64,000 nucleotides of DNA from Schistocephalus solidus (lineage: Eukaryota > Platyhelminthes > Cestoda > Diphyllobothriidea > Diphyllobothriidae), in NCBI GenBank assembly GCA_017591395.1, contig WEDG01002026.1, positions 1-64,000 of the forward strand. The letters run 5' to 3'. The notes under the pieces were generated by a model that searched no databases, had not been told where the DNA came from, and saw only the letters and a program-made list of their open reading frames with translations. Positions 45,331 to 55,942 of this stretch are shown here, in pieces (positions within the stretch are counted from its first letter, which is position 1; every line of letters begins with the position of its first letter). The position numbers were made by a program, and so were the translations under genes.

Positions 45331-47204
45331 GACGTGAGAAGTGGGTTCACCTGGTCAACCCTAATTGATAAAATAAATGTGTTACAATTTGAAGTAACAT
45401 GCACAGAATTCTCCGAATCAAAGCCCAATTAATGGTAATTTAACCAGATCCAGTTGCTTGCAGATCGTTGGAAGAATCTTACTAATAGTAATGTACTTTA
45501 TTTTGAAGAAAAATGGTTACTGTTTTGTTGAGGATACCTTAAATGGTCGCCTCAACATGAAAGGTGAATATAAACCATTCACGGTACCCGTGGTCTTGTG
45601 CTTATCTTCAAGACCGTTATGTTTAGTATTAGATAGATGATTAGGATTAAATCTAGGCATGGGTTTCACTGGTGTATTTAACCTTCCTGAAATTTACCGT
45701 AAGGCCATCTACTTTAACTGGGTGGGACGGTTCGTATTCTCACGTTAATTTTAGGCGGCCATAGATAGCGTAACTACCTGGGTTTTTACTTTCAAAAGCA
45801 AGGGGTGAATTTATTTAATAATTTTTACCTAAAGCTAGTTTTTTTAATTTTTAAATTTTTTTCGAACATATACAACCGGTTCATTAATTTACCATAATTA
45901 CTGCGTACAAATTACTTCACAATTTCTGGAATTTCAACTAAGTTAATAGTTTTTCCTGTCAGCCGCTTTTATAATAAATTTAAATCTGCCATGCATGGTG
46001 TTTTGATTTAATTCCTGTTACGTTTAATAACCCCAAAAGAAGACATTTAGGTGCCCAAGGAACACTCCATCCTTGAAGATGTTCCTACTTTGATGTTCAG
46101 AAGAAGGCCAACAAATTCCAAAAGCCTATTTTAACATGTATTGTTCGCGCGAATCAGCCCGTCTAATATGGTGGCTCACTAGTGATTATTCGCTCACGTC
46201 ATTGTGAGCTGGGCAGGAGAATAGCGATCTCCGAACACTTAATCAACGTTGCCTATGAGAGAAGCCAGAAGTTAATTTCCTTTGTCATGGCCAACTTTTC
46301 ACTCTACATTGTCATGGCTTTAAACACTGCGGTAAGGGGGGGCCTGCAAATACGGTGCAAGCTCGAGACGGAACAAATGTCGTAAAAAATAAATTTGTCT
46401 GATTCTGGAGTTGCGTTTCAATCAACTTTTCGGTCAAATCTGAAAGTCTTTGTTGATTTGTAAAAGCTGATCCGGGGGAAGATCGAACCAAGTAAAACAG
46501 ACAATTACTTAAGGTTAACCAAAAATCAAATGTAGGCTTTCATTTCAACCGAATATTGGTGGCTTTAATAGGGCAGAGTTCATACTTCATCCCAAACCCG
46601 TCTCCCAGCTCCAAAACCGTCATGCCGTCATGCAGGCATCGTGGGAACGAAAAGTTTGACTAAAAACCTTTTCCTCGTATACACTAAACCCTGTCCATAA
46701 CCCATTGATCCATTCTTAGCATGGAAATCTTGGCAGAAGAATAACAATATATTGAAATGTTGATTGATACGTGAAATTATATAATTTGTTTTTTTTTTAC
46801 ATTAAAAACGTTTACATTCTACAAATATTCATCGTTGGTTACTGCATCAGCATTGCTCACGTTATTGCTTTAGAAATCTTATGGGTTGAAGTAAATTTCT
46901 CATTCCAACACTACAAGAAACAGCCACAGCATACGAAAATTTTCTTTTTATCGCCTCTTTATATACAGGGAAAAAGCTCCAAACCCTTTACTGTGAGGTT
47001 TTCTTATCTACGATAATGAAATTGTGGTTTTTTTCTATCTAGTAAGTGGGATGGTTTTTGTACACATGACAGCCATCAAATTGGTAAATTTTGGAGTCCA
47101 ATATATTTTCTGTCTAGAGCGACTTCAGGACGAATCACGTGCAGTGGACTGCGAAATATGTTGCAATGATAGAAACTGCAGCGATGTCGGGAAACTGGAC
47201 AAAA
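45331..47204. other. unassigned AT-rich region
   Basis: No recognised coding or repeat signature. Poly-T and A/T-rich words are common. Confidence 0.35.
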
Positions 47205-47700
47205 CTGCTAAACGACAGTTCGACCGTCGTCGTTACAAAGATTCCCACCGTTTGCTTCAGAGCATGATGGTGCATGGATGGTGACTTGCACTGGAGTATA
47301 TAGGGAGCAGACTTGCGCCGGATATCCCTCACTCTCTCTCCTTGTCTCCATTCTGGTACCGGTGTCAATAGAGAGAGAGAGTCAAGAAGACCGGAGATGT
47401 GAGAAGGCGTGGACCCACGCACGGTGGTCCAACACAAACAAGGACACTACCAAAAAAGGGGTGCGGCTCGCATCCAAACGAAGCAGCTAGAACACCCAGT
47501 CCAAAGGACCGAGTTAGCCCGTCAGCTGACAGTTTTCCAAGCCATGGCTCTTAGCGCACCTTGATAGCTTCAAACGCGTCGGATTGTTTAAAGTGAGGAA
47601 AATGCGCTAGGCTTTGATCTCAATCTCTCTACCACCCCAAGTGCCAGTCCACCGTCCGAGCTGGTCGGTTGTCTGATGTGGGAGTGGGCGCAAGGGCTAA
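47205..47700 (-). mobile_element. LINE 3' end, 5'-truncated copy
   Basis: Begins with the shared terminus CGACAGTTCGACCGTCG at 47213 and follows the 3' region of the 50.5 kb LINE: GGTGACTTGCACTGGAG, AGTCAAGAAGACCGGAGATG, AAGCCATGGCTCTTAGCGCACC, CCGTCCGAGCTGGTCGG and TGATGTGGGAGTGGGCGCA. It stops at about 47700. Confidence 0.75.
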
Positions 47701-47949
47701 CAGGACTTACGAAACTACTAGACTTGCATCAACAAAAAAAGATAAGCAATCGAGGGGCCAGATCAAACGCCTAGAATTCTAACGAAATGAAAAATACTCC
47801 ATCAAGCTGAAAATACAGTTAAAAGTATGAATAGTAATTTTTTTAATTAATCGTTCATTTAACTCTAAAATGAGGGATGACAGTTTTTTGCAGACGTCTA
47901 TGCTGTTTGGTGTTTTTTAAAACTAACTACCGCTTCACGCTGATCGCGA

Positions 47950-48430
47950 ACTCGGCCTCAAATGCATTTGAATTCATTAGTGACTTTCAGCGGTCCACAT
48001 ACTGCAAAACAAACGAGAGTGCTAGTACCAGGAAATAATTGAAAAGAAATATAATCGTTTATCGCATCTAATGAATTTTTGGAAAAAGTATATACGCGGG
48101 AGAAACTGGAAGACTGCTTTGGACGCGAATGGGCGAACACGTGGCAGCAGTGCGGAGAACTGACACCAACGCTCAAATCACAGCTAATCCCGTGAGACCG
48201 GTTAGGCATTCAAGTTCGAAAATCTCGTGGGAGGTGACAATCCCGTGGGCCGCGTGTGGCTTAAATCATGATTTTTGGGCCCATAATCTAGTGACAAGTG
48301 CAATGACCTCCCCAACCCACATTCAGCGCTGAGAATCAGCTAGACCAAAACAATCAGGCATTCGGGAAGCGCGCAAATAAACACAACAGAAAATGAAGAA
48401 GATGCAATCTCTGGAACGTGGCCGTTATTG
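47950..48430 (+). pseudogene. PLE GIY-YIG tail (family A, diverged copy)
   Basis: From about 48085, YTREKLEDCF-like sequence in one frame and MGEHVAAVRRTDTNAQIT in another give the nuclease Glu-His and AVRR block. After a frame shift FLGPxSSDKCNDLPNPHSAL corresponds to the SINK...YSVLR signature of 1541-1610. The nucleotide alignment to 1190-1650 is clear, but divergence is much higher than between the two other copies. Confidence 0.65.
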
Positions 48431-48625
48431 ACATGACGCGTTGGATTTTCTCTCGAACCCAGCATCAGAGCCGGTTCCAGAAAAGAGGGACACAAAATAT
48501 GTAGTATTTGCCAGACAGCCACAGGCCTAATATAGATGACAGTCCTCATGTCCATTACTGGGGTCGTAGCTGATGCGATGATGCATTTCGGTTCCTACCC
48601 GAGTCATTAATCTCAGTGATTGCAG
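48431..48625 (+). repeat. PLE terminal repeat, left copy
   Basis: GGATTTTCTCTCGAACCCAG, GCCAGACAGCCACAGGCC, GGGGTCGTAGCTGATGCGA and ACCCGAGTCATTAATC recur in the same order at 49320-49545. The left copy follows a PLE 3' coding end and the right copy precedes a PLE 5' coding end, as expected of PLE pseudo-LTRs. Confidence 0.6.
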
Positions 48626-49005
48626 CCCCCTTGCGGAGCCCTGGAGTGACAATTACTCAGTCATTTGGCTCGCTGTCAGCGGGACTGCAGATCACCCACA
48701 TCCTTCCCGACCGGCTGACTCCACTGCCGCGATTATGTTGGGAAGTTTGACATCCTTTATGTTAAATGAGGCTTCATGCCGAACACTTACATTTCTTTCT
48801 GTGTCAGCTCAGTTGACGAGGAATTGTAAAGCAGCTTGTCATTTTCCTATGACTTTAGACGGGACAGTTTATGGAATGTTTTCTCAAGGGCTGCTTCGCC
48901 TATTACCCACTGTTTGTGGGTTCATTTGGACAGCCTCAGATAAGGCAGTTGTGCACCGTTCCCGCCAATGACCTTCCAGCATCTCGTCCTCTCTTGGTAA
49001 ATTCA
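48626..49005 (-). pseudogene. PLE N-terminal fragment, inverted
   Basis: Minus frames give KLLYNSSSTELTQKEM, VFGMK/LRHEASFN-like sequence and NIKDVKLPNIIAAVESAGRE. The plus-strand PLE at 49590 has the matching LSSKVLTEDQMQVLRHDASF. It lies between the two direct terminal repeats in opposite orientation. Confidence 0.65.
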
Positions 49006-49319
49006 CTGACGTTATTTGTAAGGTAGCGAGTAAAAGTCTTGCAGAAGCACTCGGATCATTCGTTTGTCATATTGAACTACCATGCGCATTGCCAGTTCTG
49101 TGAACACCGGGGTTTGCAAGAGGCACAGTTCGGTAACACATTCTTATCGAGACAACTTTGCAGAAGTCGAATCTGTGCACAAGTAGACGACTCACGAAGT
49201 GCATATGTTTCTCCCCGTCGAGCAAATCGGAGAACGTCGTGCACAAACAGCTTACTGGTATAAGCTAACACGAAAGTTCCAGGAAGCAGTTTAGAAAAAG
49301 AAGAAAGAAGATGCGTTAA
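49006..49319. other. unassigned gap between PLE pieces
   Basis: A 64-codon minus ORF (49077-49271) is Cys- and Arg-rich without a recognisable motif. Confidence 0.35.
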
Positions 49320-49585
49320 ATGACCTGATTTTTCGGATTCTCCCTTGAACCCAACATTAAAAAAAGTTGCAGAAAAGTGAACTTGGGGAAAATGTGCGCA
49401 GTATTTATAGGGCCTGGTTGCCAGTCACCCACAGGCCGACTAAAGTTGGCAGCATTCGCTACCAGCGCTGGGGTTGCAGTTGATGCGACGATTCCTTTTC
49501 GATCTGTACCCGAGTCATTAATCGCCATGATTTCATCATCTTCGTCGATTCCTGGTGTCCAAAGTCATGCGAAAATGACAAACTG
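49320..49585 (+). repeat. PLE terminal repeat, right copy
   Basis: Same block order as 48431-48625 (CTTGAACCCAAC, CCAGTCACCCACAGGCC, GGGGTTGCAGTTGATGCGA, ACCCGAGTCATTAATC). It leads into the N-terminal PLE coding sequence. Confidence 0.6.
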
Positions 49586-50522
49586 CTTCACATCCTGTCA
49601 TCAAAGGTGCTGACAGAGGATCAAATGCAGGTGTTACGGCATGATGCCTCATTTAACACGATGCCAGACATGCCTGAATGATCACGGCAATAGATTTAAT
49701 CCTCAGCCAGCCGGAAGCACAAACGTAATCGAGGACGGTAGCTGACACTGAGTGTCATCCCTCCTCAAAAGCATTGTTAATATGCCTTTGGAAAAGGGGT
49801 GTTCCACGGTTGTTTTGGATAAGACAAACTACCTTCAGAAGGCTGAAACGTGTCGGAGAATCGCCGTTTCTACGTCCTATGCGAAACCATCCCTATAAAA
49901 ACGCTCACACGTGAAATCAATGGAACAATGTTGCCACTAGAGAACTCCGGTGCGCTATCTCTGATCGACAGACGTGAAATCGTAGAGCGAGAAACGGCCT
50001 CAGCCCGAAGCCCAGAAGCGCACAAATCGAGCGTTCCTCTCCAGCCCATCGCATCAATCACAGGCACTCAAACATACGGACTAGCAAAGGGGTTTTGACG
50101 TTTTAACATTCTTCTTACGGATTCAGTCACCACATTCAGCTCGTCAACACAATTCTCCTACCAAACGACGTAATGGTCTCTTGTAATGTCACTTCTCTTT
50201 TTACTTCCACCCCCGCAGGATCTGGCAGTCGAGAATATCGAGTTACTCTAGCTAAGCAAACAGTGAAACGGAGTATCCCCTCGGACACGCCCAAATCACT
50301 CAACCCCTGGAGCTCTGCCTCAAAACGTACTTAACGTTCGACGGACGAATCTACGAGCATGTTACAGACACGCCAATGGATTCATCGAACAACTAATTAA
50401 CGGTGGAGGGGGGAAGAAAACGAGCAGCTAATCTTCCTTGATGTGCTCGTCTGCCACAGAAAATGTGGTAGCCTAATAACTAAAGTATTCAAGACAGCGA
50501 AAAATACGACGCAAGTACTGAC
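49586..50522 (+). pseudogene. PLE N-terminus and RT with internal deletion
   Basis: LSSKVLTEDQMQVLRHDASF (from about 49590), LPLEKGCSTVVLDKTNYLQK (about 49785-49845, the DKG block), then in the next frame NRRFYVLCETIPIKTLTREI, a helical segment and PLQPIASITGTQTYGLAKGF (50039-50095). Next comes QDLAVENIELL in the motif A region. The frame then jumps to ENEQLIFLDVLVCHRKCGSL and TKVFKTAKNTTQVL, the thumb, so motifs B and C are deleted between about 50390 and 50420. The piece ends at 50522, where the LINE 3' terminus begins. Confidence 0.8.
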
Positions 50523-50533
50523 CTTGAACAGTG

Positions 50534-51401
50534 ACGACAGTTCGACCGTCGATTTCGACGAGGTCCACCGTATGCTCCACACCAGGTGGTGCAGGGACGG
50601 TGACTTGCGCGTGAATTAGTTTTAAGTGATAGTAGCCTTGCGCTGCAGCTACCGCACTCTCTCCTCCTCCCCCACCTGAGCCCGGTGTCAATACAGAGTC
50701 AAGAAGACCGGAGATGGGAGAGGGCGCAGGTGGCTGGCGCGGCCGGAGCCGCCCCTGGGCGTGCCACCACACCTGGCTCGGATCCCACGGTGTGGGAGTG
50801 CCATAAAGGCCACATTAAGAAGGAGCCATTGCAACCTGACTCTCAGTCCGCCAGTCAGCCACTCCACACAAAACACACATTGGGCTGGCCACGCGGTCCG
50901 AGTTATCCCGTCAGTTGGCAACCTTCCAAGCCACGGCTTTTAGCGCACCGTGATAGTTTCAAGCGCGTCAGATTGTTTATAGTGAGGAATATGCACTGAG
51001 CTGTCGACCTCACTCTCTATCCCACCCCCACAGTCAGACTACTGTCCGAGCCGGTCAGTTGCCTGATGTGGGAGTGGGCGCATTGGCTGATGGATCGGCG
51101 TACCCGTCTTCGCGCGCCACAGCACGACCTGGCCCCCATAACGCACACACCAGGATTCACAAACTCAGGGGATATGGAGCAGCCATCGCCGTCAGACTCC
51201 CAGTCCACTGGTCAGCCACTCGACACACACAGCACATACACTGAGCCGACGGCGTGGTCTGGTGGAAGCGTCAGATTGGCAGACTTCCCAGCCACGGTTT
51301 CTAGGAAACCGTGATATACCCTGGTAAATGGTGATTGTGAGGGTGTTGTCGATGTATTGGTGTAGGTAGTGTGTGCTGATGTAGCTTTAGCCTCCGGTGG
51401 T
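50534..51401 (-). repeat. LINE 3' non-coding region
   Basis: Contains CACCGTCCCTGCACCACC, TGCGGTAGCTGCAGCGCAAGG, CATCTCCGGTCTTCTTGAC and two related AGCCxxGGCTTxxAG-type blocks. Present in six places in the window, mostly without the coding part, as expected from 5' truncation during reverse transcription. Confidence 0.75.
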
Positions 51402-52260
51402 TTACCGGAGGTTGTCGTGGAGGTGCATGTGTCCTAAGAGGCCCATGCGGTGTGTAAATGTGCGGGAGCAAGGAGGTCAGTGAAGGCGGGCGCGTCGACT
51501 ATATGTCGGAGCCCCCAGGCACTGGTTCACCAGCCTCCGTGCGATGGATTCGCAGGTGACCGGCCAGGCCGATGCGTGAGTTGAAGTTGCAGGCGCAGTG
51601 TGGGCAGGAGAAATCGGTAGAGGCTGGGGCGATGTCATTCATGGTAGTGGGGGTGGCAGGGGCGCTAAGAATGGCAGGAGCGGAGGGTGTGAATGGTGTA
51701 TCGGTGTTGTCGGCATTGTGGTTAATTCCGCTGTCATGGATGCGCATGTGACCGAATAGGCCCATGCGATGAGTGAATGCGCGAGTACAGTGAGGGCAGT
51801 GGAGGCGACGATCTCTGCTGTGTGATGGTGTTCCAGGCACTGGCTCACCGGTCTCTGTACGATGTATTCCCAAGTGACCGACCAGGCCGATGCGTGAGGT
51901 GAATGTGCGGTCGCATTGAGTACAGCTTAGAGAGATTCCCCATCGCTGATGGTGGTTGTGGTGGTAGTAGTGAAGGCGAAGGCAATGGTGGTTGCGGTGG
52001 TGGGGGTAACAGGCGATGAGTAGATGGATGTGGTCTCTATGATGGTGGGAGTAATGGAATTGATGTCAGGAGTGAGGGTGGGGGAGTCAGAATGAGGGTT
52101 GGCAGAATTTGACGTAGAAATTGGAATTGTGGGATTGTTGGTGCATTGCGTCCGAAGATGTCCGACCAGGCCGATTCGCGCGCGGAAGATGCGTTGACAG
52201 CGCGGGCATGTTGGCAGGGCCTGGGCATTTGCGGTGTTGGTGCGGGGCGCTGGTGACTTT
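51402..52260 (-). pseudogene. LINE ORF C-terminus with five C2H2-type zinc fingers
   Basis: After [19 protein letters not shown] the first finger ends HLRTQC (C2HC, 52208-52143). A Ser/Thr/Pro-rich linker follows. Fingers 2-5 have the pattern C-x2-C-x12-H-x3-H with recurrent RIGLVGH or RMGLFGH and the connector HRTETGEPVPG. A 1-bp loss near 51930 shifts the frame before finger 2, and finger 5 has its first Cys changed to a stop (TGA near 51480). The stop codon at 51402-51404 lies in the loop of a 7-bp hairpin. The fingers probably bind nucleic acid of the element or target; that role is inference. Confidence 0.85.
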
Positions 52261-52339
52261 CGTGCCGCTCTTTTGGCCTTGGCGGCGGCGATCCGGTTGG
52301 CCTCGTAGATTGCTGAACCAGTCTTCACTGATCTTCTCC

Positions 52340-53862
52340 ATGCCGGTCTATCCTGGGCGAGGTCTTCCCAGGTCGCCGAGTTGATTTGCAGTTGCTTCAG
52401 CGATTTCTTCAAAGTGTCCTTGTAGCGTCGTTTTTGACCCCCCTGCCGACGAGAACCCGTAGCGACATCTCCGTAGAAAAGTCGTTTGGGTAATCGCTCG
52501 TCGTCCATTCTTACCAAGTGGCCGCTCCATCGCAGCTGCACTTGCCTCAGCATGGCATGGATGCTGAGGATTCCGGTCCGCTCCAGGACTTCCGTGTCCG
52601 GTATCCTGTCTTGCCATCTCAGCTTCAGTATTCTGCGGAGGCAGCTGAGATGGAAGTGATTCAGCTTCCTGGCTTGGTTCGAGTAGACGGTCCAGGTTTC
52701 CGCACCGTAAAGGAGTGTCGACAAGACGACGGCCTTGTACATCTTCAGTTTGGTGTTCAGGTGAATACCATGGCGATTCCACACGGAGGCCTGCAGCCGG
52801 CCGAAGGCCTGACTAGCTTTGGAAATCCGTTGGGCAACCTCGTCATCGATTCTCGTGTTGCGCGAAATCGTGCTTCCTAGATAAGCGAAGGTCTCCACGT
52901 TTTTTTGAGTTGAGCACCGTTGACATTGATTCGAGGAGCATTGTATTCCGCGCTGGTTGGCGGCTGGTGCATGACAACCGTTTTGGCTGTACTGGTTGTT
53001 AATAAAAAATCGGCGCAGCCTTCGGCGAAGAGGTCCATGCTCCTTTGCATGTCCTCCTCCGTCACGGTGTTAAGGGCGCAGTCGTCCGCGAAGAGCAAGT
53101 CATGGACTGTAGTCGTAGACACGCGCGTTGGAGCCTGCATACGCCGACTGTTGAGAAGGCGCCCGTCAGTTCTGTAGGCGATGCGAATACCAGGCTGCTC
53201 ATCACGGTAGGCGTCCATCAGCATAGCCGAGAACATGAGACTGAAGAGGGTGGGGGGCGGTACGCAGCCTGCTTTACTCCGTTGGTCACTGCGAATGCTT
53301 CCGGATACCGTCCGTTGTCGGTGACGCGCTCCGTCATCCCGTCATGAAGCTGACGCACCATGTGCGTGAACCGATCAGGACAACCAAATTTCTGCATGAC
53401 TTTCCACAGTCCGTCACGATTCACCGTGTCAAAGGCTTTCGTTAGATCCACGAAGGTAGTGTAAAGGTGAGTTCGCATCTCCTGACACTTCTCTTGTAGC
53501 TGGCGGGCGGCAAAGATCATATCGGTTGTCCCGCGGTGTCGGCGGAAGCCACATTGGCTTTCCGGGAGCAGCCCCTGCTCTAGATGACCGTTCAGAAGAT
53601 TGAGAAGGATACGGGCGAAGATCTTCCTGGTGATGTTGAGCAACGAGATGCCTCTGTGATTATCACAGAGTTGCCGGTTACCCTTCTGTTTGTAGAGATG
53701 GACGATGGTCGCGTCTTTGAAATCCTGAGGAACTTGTCCTTGGCGCCACATCTCCTGGAAGAGTGTTGTGAGTTCTGCCATCAGCCGGGGCCCACCGTGC
53801 TTGTAGACTTCCGGTGGGATTGCGTCGGATCCCGGTGCTTTACCGCTGGAAATCTGCTGCAC
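52340..53862 (-). pseudogene. LINE reverse transcriptase
   Basis: QQISSGKAPGSDAIPPEVYK opens the RT. Next come VPQDFKDATIVHLYKQKGN, DNHRGISLLN, then TFVDLTKAFDTVNR (motif A, 53460-53425), VTNGVKQ (motif B, after which one base is lost at about 53267), and [11 protein letters not shown] (motif C, about 53096-53083). [18 protein letters not shown] and [19 protein letters not shown] and [20 protein letters not shown] form the thumb and connector to about 52400. A second indel lies at about 52905. All catalytic Asp residues are readable but not in one frame. Confidence 0.9.
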
Positions 53863-53964
53863 GGCCCGGATGGTTTCTGGTAGGAAGGCGGCAGATCCAG
53901 GTCATTGTTCGTGTCCACTTGGGGGAGCCGGTCAATGGCAGCATCGGAGATGGCTGATGAGCAA

Positions 53965-54498
53965 TTAGGACACTTCTGAGTGCTCGGCCCAGCGCTTCAG
54001 AATTTGCGATTTCTCTGTCAGCAGTGTTGTGCCCATCAGAGCTGAGCAGCGGTGCGGACCCCTTAATACACGGGCCGTAGATGGCCTTGATGGCTTTGAA
54101 AAAGTTTTTTTCATTTCATTGCGGTCCGCATACCCCTGGATTTCTTCAGCCTTTCGGATCATCCAGGCATCCTGCATCTCCCGCAGCCGTTGTTGTACAA
54201 GGCGCCGGCATCTGAAAAAGGCTGCTTTGGTGGCGTCAGTCCGAAGGTCCATGTAGGCTTTGTGTAGTCTATTCTTCTCCGCGAGTAAGTTGCTGATGTC
54301 GGCGTCATTGTCGTCAAACCAGTCCTGGTGTCGACGGTGTGCGCGTCCGAGTACATCGAGGGCGGTGGACTGGATGACATTTCGCAGTTGACACCATCGT
54401 GTCTCCACGGTATCGTTATCATCTGCAGCATGAAGGTCCTCCAGTTTCTCGGTTATTTGGTTGCTGAAATCAAAACAGTGAGCAGGCAAATTTAACAA
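53965..54498 (-). pseudogene. LINE linker between endonuclease and RT
   Basis: LNLPAHCFDFSNQITEKLED and then VETRWCQLRNVIQSTALDVL, HQDWFDDNDADISNLLAEKN and RLVQQRLREMQDAWMIRKAE, the helical region preceding RTs of this type. Extra bases near ATGAAAAAAAC and a lost base at the end (AEHSEVS stop) break the frame. The right-arm copy reads AEHFRSVLNCSSAISDAAID here, showing the ancestral frame. Confidence 0.8.
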
Positions 54499-54529
54499 AT
54501 AGTATTTAACTTACATGGCGGTCTCTTAC

Positions 54530-55492
54530 CTTGGGGCCTTCGTCGGGTTTGCAGTCGGAGCCTCATCTGGGAGATGACGAGGCGGTGATCTGTCCAACCA
54601 TCGGCATCGCGGATCACATTGGTTACCAGCACGTCCTGTCGATCTCGCCTGCGGATGAGAACATAGTCCAGCAGATGCCAGCGCCGCGACCGAGGGTGCA
54701 TCCACGTGGCCTTCTCCCGCGTCGGAAGGCGGAAGAAGGTGTTGGACAGCAGGAGACGGTGTTCCGCACACGTGCGCAGAAAAAGAGAGGCCGTTAGCGT
54801 TGCAGCTACCCGAGACCGTGGGGACCCAGCACTCCCCTGCCAGGCAGCGTGGTCCGTCCCGACGCGGGCATTGAAGTCACCAAGGACAATTAACTTGTCC
54901 TCTTTCGGCACAGTCGCCAGCAAGGCGTGCAGGTCCTCGTAAAATTGGGTCCTTCGCCGCATCAGAGCTCGTCATTGGGGAGCGTAGGCGCTGATGATGG
55001 TGGCGAACTGGTCTCCCCGAAGAGGCAGGCGGAGGCTCATCAGGCGATCATTGATACCCTCTCGGCAGACAGGGCAGACGTCCCACGATGTCGTTACGGA
55101 TGGCAAAGGCAACACCAGCGTCGCGTCGCTCTGCCTTTGGCCGGCCGCTCAAGAAGAAAGTGTAGCTAGCCCCCACCTCCTCCAGCTGACCCTGCTCAGA
55201 GAATCGGGTCTCGCTGAGAGCAGCAATGTCCACCTTGTAGCGCGCCAGTTCCCGAGCGACTAGCGCCGTCCCGCTGTTCCGGCCGGTTGCTCCTAGGATT
55301 GTCTAAAAGGGAACGAACATTCCAGGCTGCTAGTGTGAAGGACTCACCCGAGCAGCCTGGAGAGTATGGCGAGGGGGATGAGGGACGGGGGGTATTGTTG
55401 TTTGTTTGAGTTTTTACGACCGCGTAGTTTTGCGATCTGAGAGCCGCGGCCGGCTGCAGAAGACGTGAGAACCAGCATTTTTTTGGGCACAT
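54530..55492 (-). pseudogene. LINE AP-type endonuclease
   Basis: From an ATG at 55492, a Pro/Ser-rich leader is followed by LAAWNVRSLLDN (about 55335-55308), DIAALSETRFSEQG (catalytic Glu), [26 protein letters not shown], then [13 protein letters not shown] (about 54905-54868) and [15 protein letters not shown] (about 54600-54570, catalytic His). These are the motifs of the APE nuclease that nicks target DNA for target-primed reverse transcription. An inserted G near 55067 and a lost C near 54975 split it into three frames, and a third slip lies at the junction with the linker (about 54500). Confidence 0.88.
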
Positions 55493-55942
55493 TTTCTAGC
55501 CTTCCTCCGCGAGGAGGCAAGCAGTGCTATCCCTAAATAGGGCTGCTCGGACATCCCAGACGGCTGCCGAACTCCACTATGGGTCACGGTTTTGGTTTTA
55601 GTGGAAGAACGACCCGAGTTAGTCTGGGCCGCCTACGGGGTTGCTGTCGCCCCCCACCGTAGGACTTTTTGAGAGGGGGAGGATGGGAAGTTCGGGAGTC
55701 AGACATACCGGGTGTGGAGGCACACACAACACCGGAGACCCTCACCTGGTTTAGCCCGCCGGTCGTGACGGTTGCCCGGGGTGTGGCCGCTGGGAAGAAC
55801 CCAACTTCGAGGAGCCACAGGTGAGAGTTGGGTACCAGTTAGAGGCGGCCACAGGAGCATTCACCACCTGTATGAGACAAATGGAGCGACCAAATGCAAG
55901 CTGTGTGGTGCTGCCCCTAACTAGTACCCCTACACCCCCCTT

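Larger units (their letters stand above)
50534..55942 (-). mobile_element. LINE (RTE-type, zinc-finger C-terminus), near full length
   Basis: Minus-strand element: 5' region 55942-55493, AP-endonuclease 55492-54530, linker 54498-53965, RT 53862-52340, C-terminal zinc fingers 52260-51402, then a non-coding 3' region of about 870 bp ending CGACGGTCGAACTGTCG at 50534. The terminus matches those of the fragments at 42945, 43589, 47213 and 62475. It forms the left arm of a palindrome with 57065-61464. Class assignment rests on the domain order; clade RTE is inference from the endonuclease and RT sequence style. Confidence 0.85.

Noticed and set aside
49785..49860. A hammerhead-like GAAACGTGTC near 49845
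   Set aside because: It lies inside PLE coding sequence (NYLQKAET) and has no CUGANGA partner or stem.
54490..54540. Apparent spliceosomal intron (AAG|GTAAGAG ... TTTTGATTTCAG) inside the LINE, also at 58456-58525
   Set aside because: The right copy reads straight through as GKRPPTKLNTLLLNLPAHCF, joining endonuclease and linker in frame; the left copy merely lost one base. The splice consensus is coincidental.
52121..54797. Plus-strand ORFs opposite the left LINE and minus-strand ORFs opposite the right LINE
   Set aside because: Antisense shadows of GC-rich coding sequence; the sense strand has the conserved endonuclease, RT and finger motifs.
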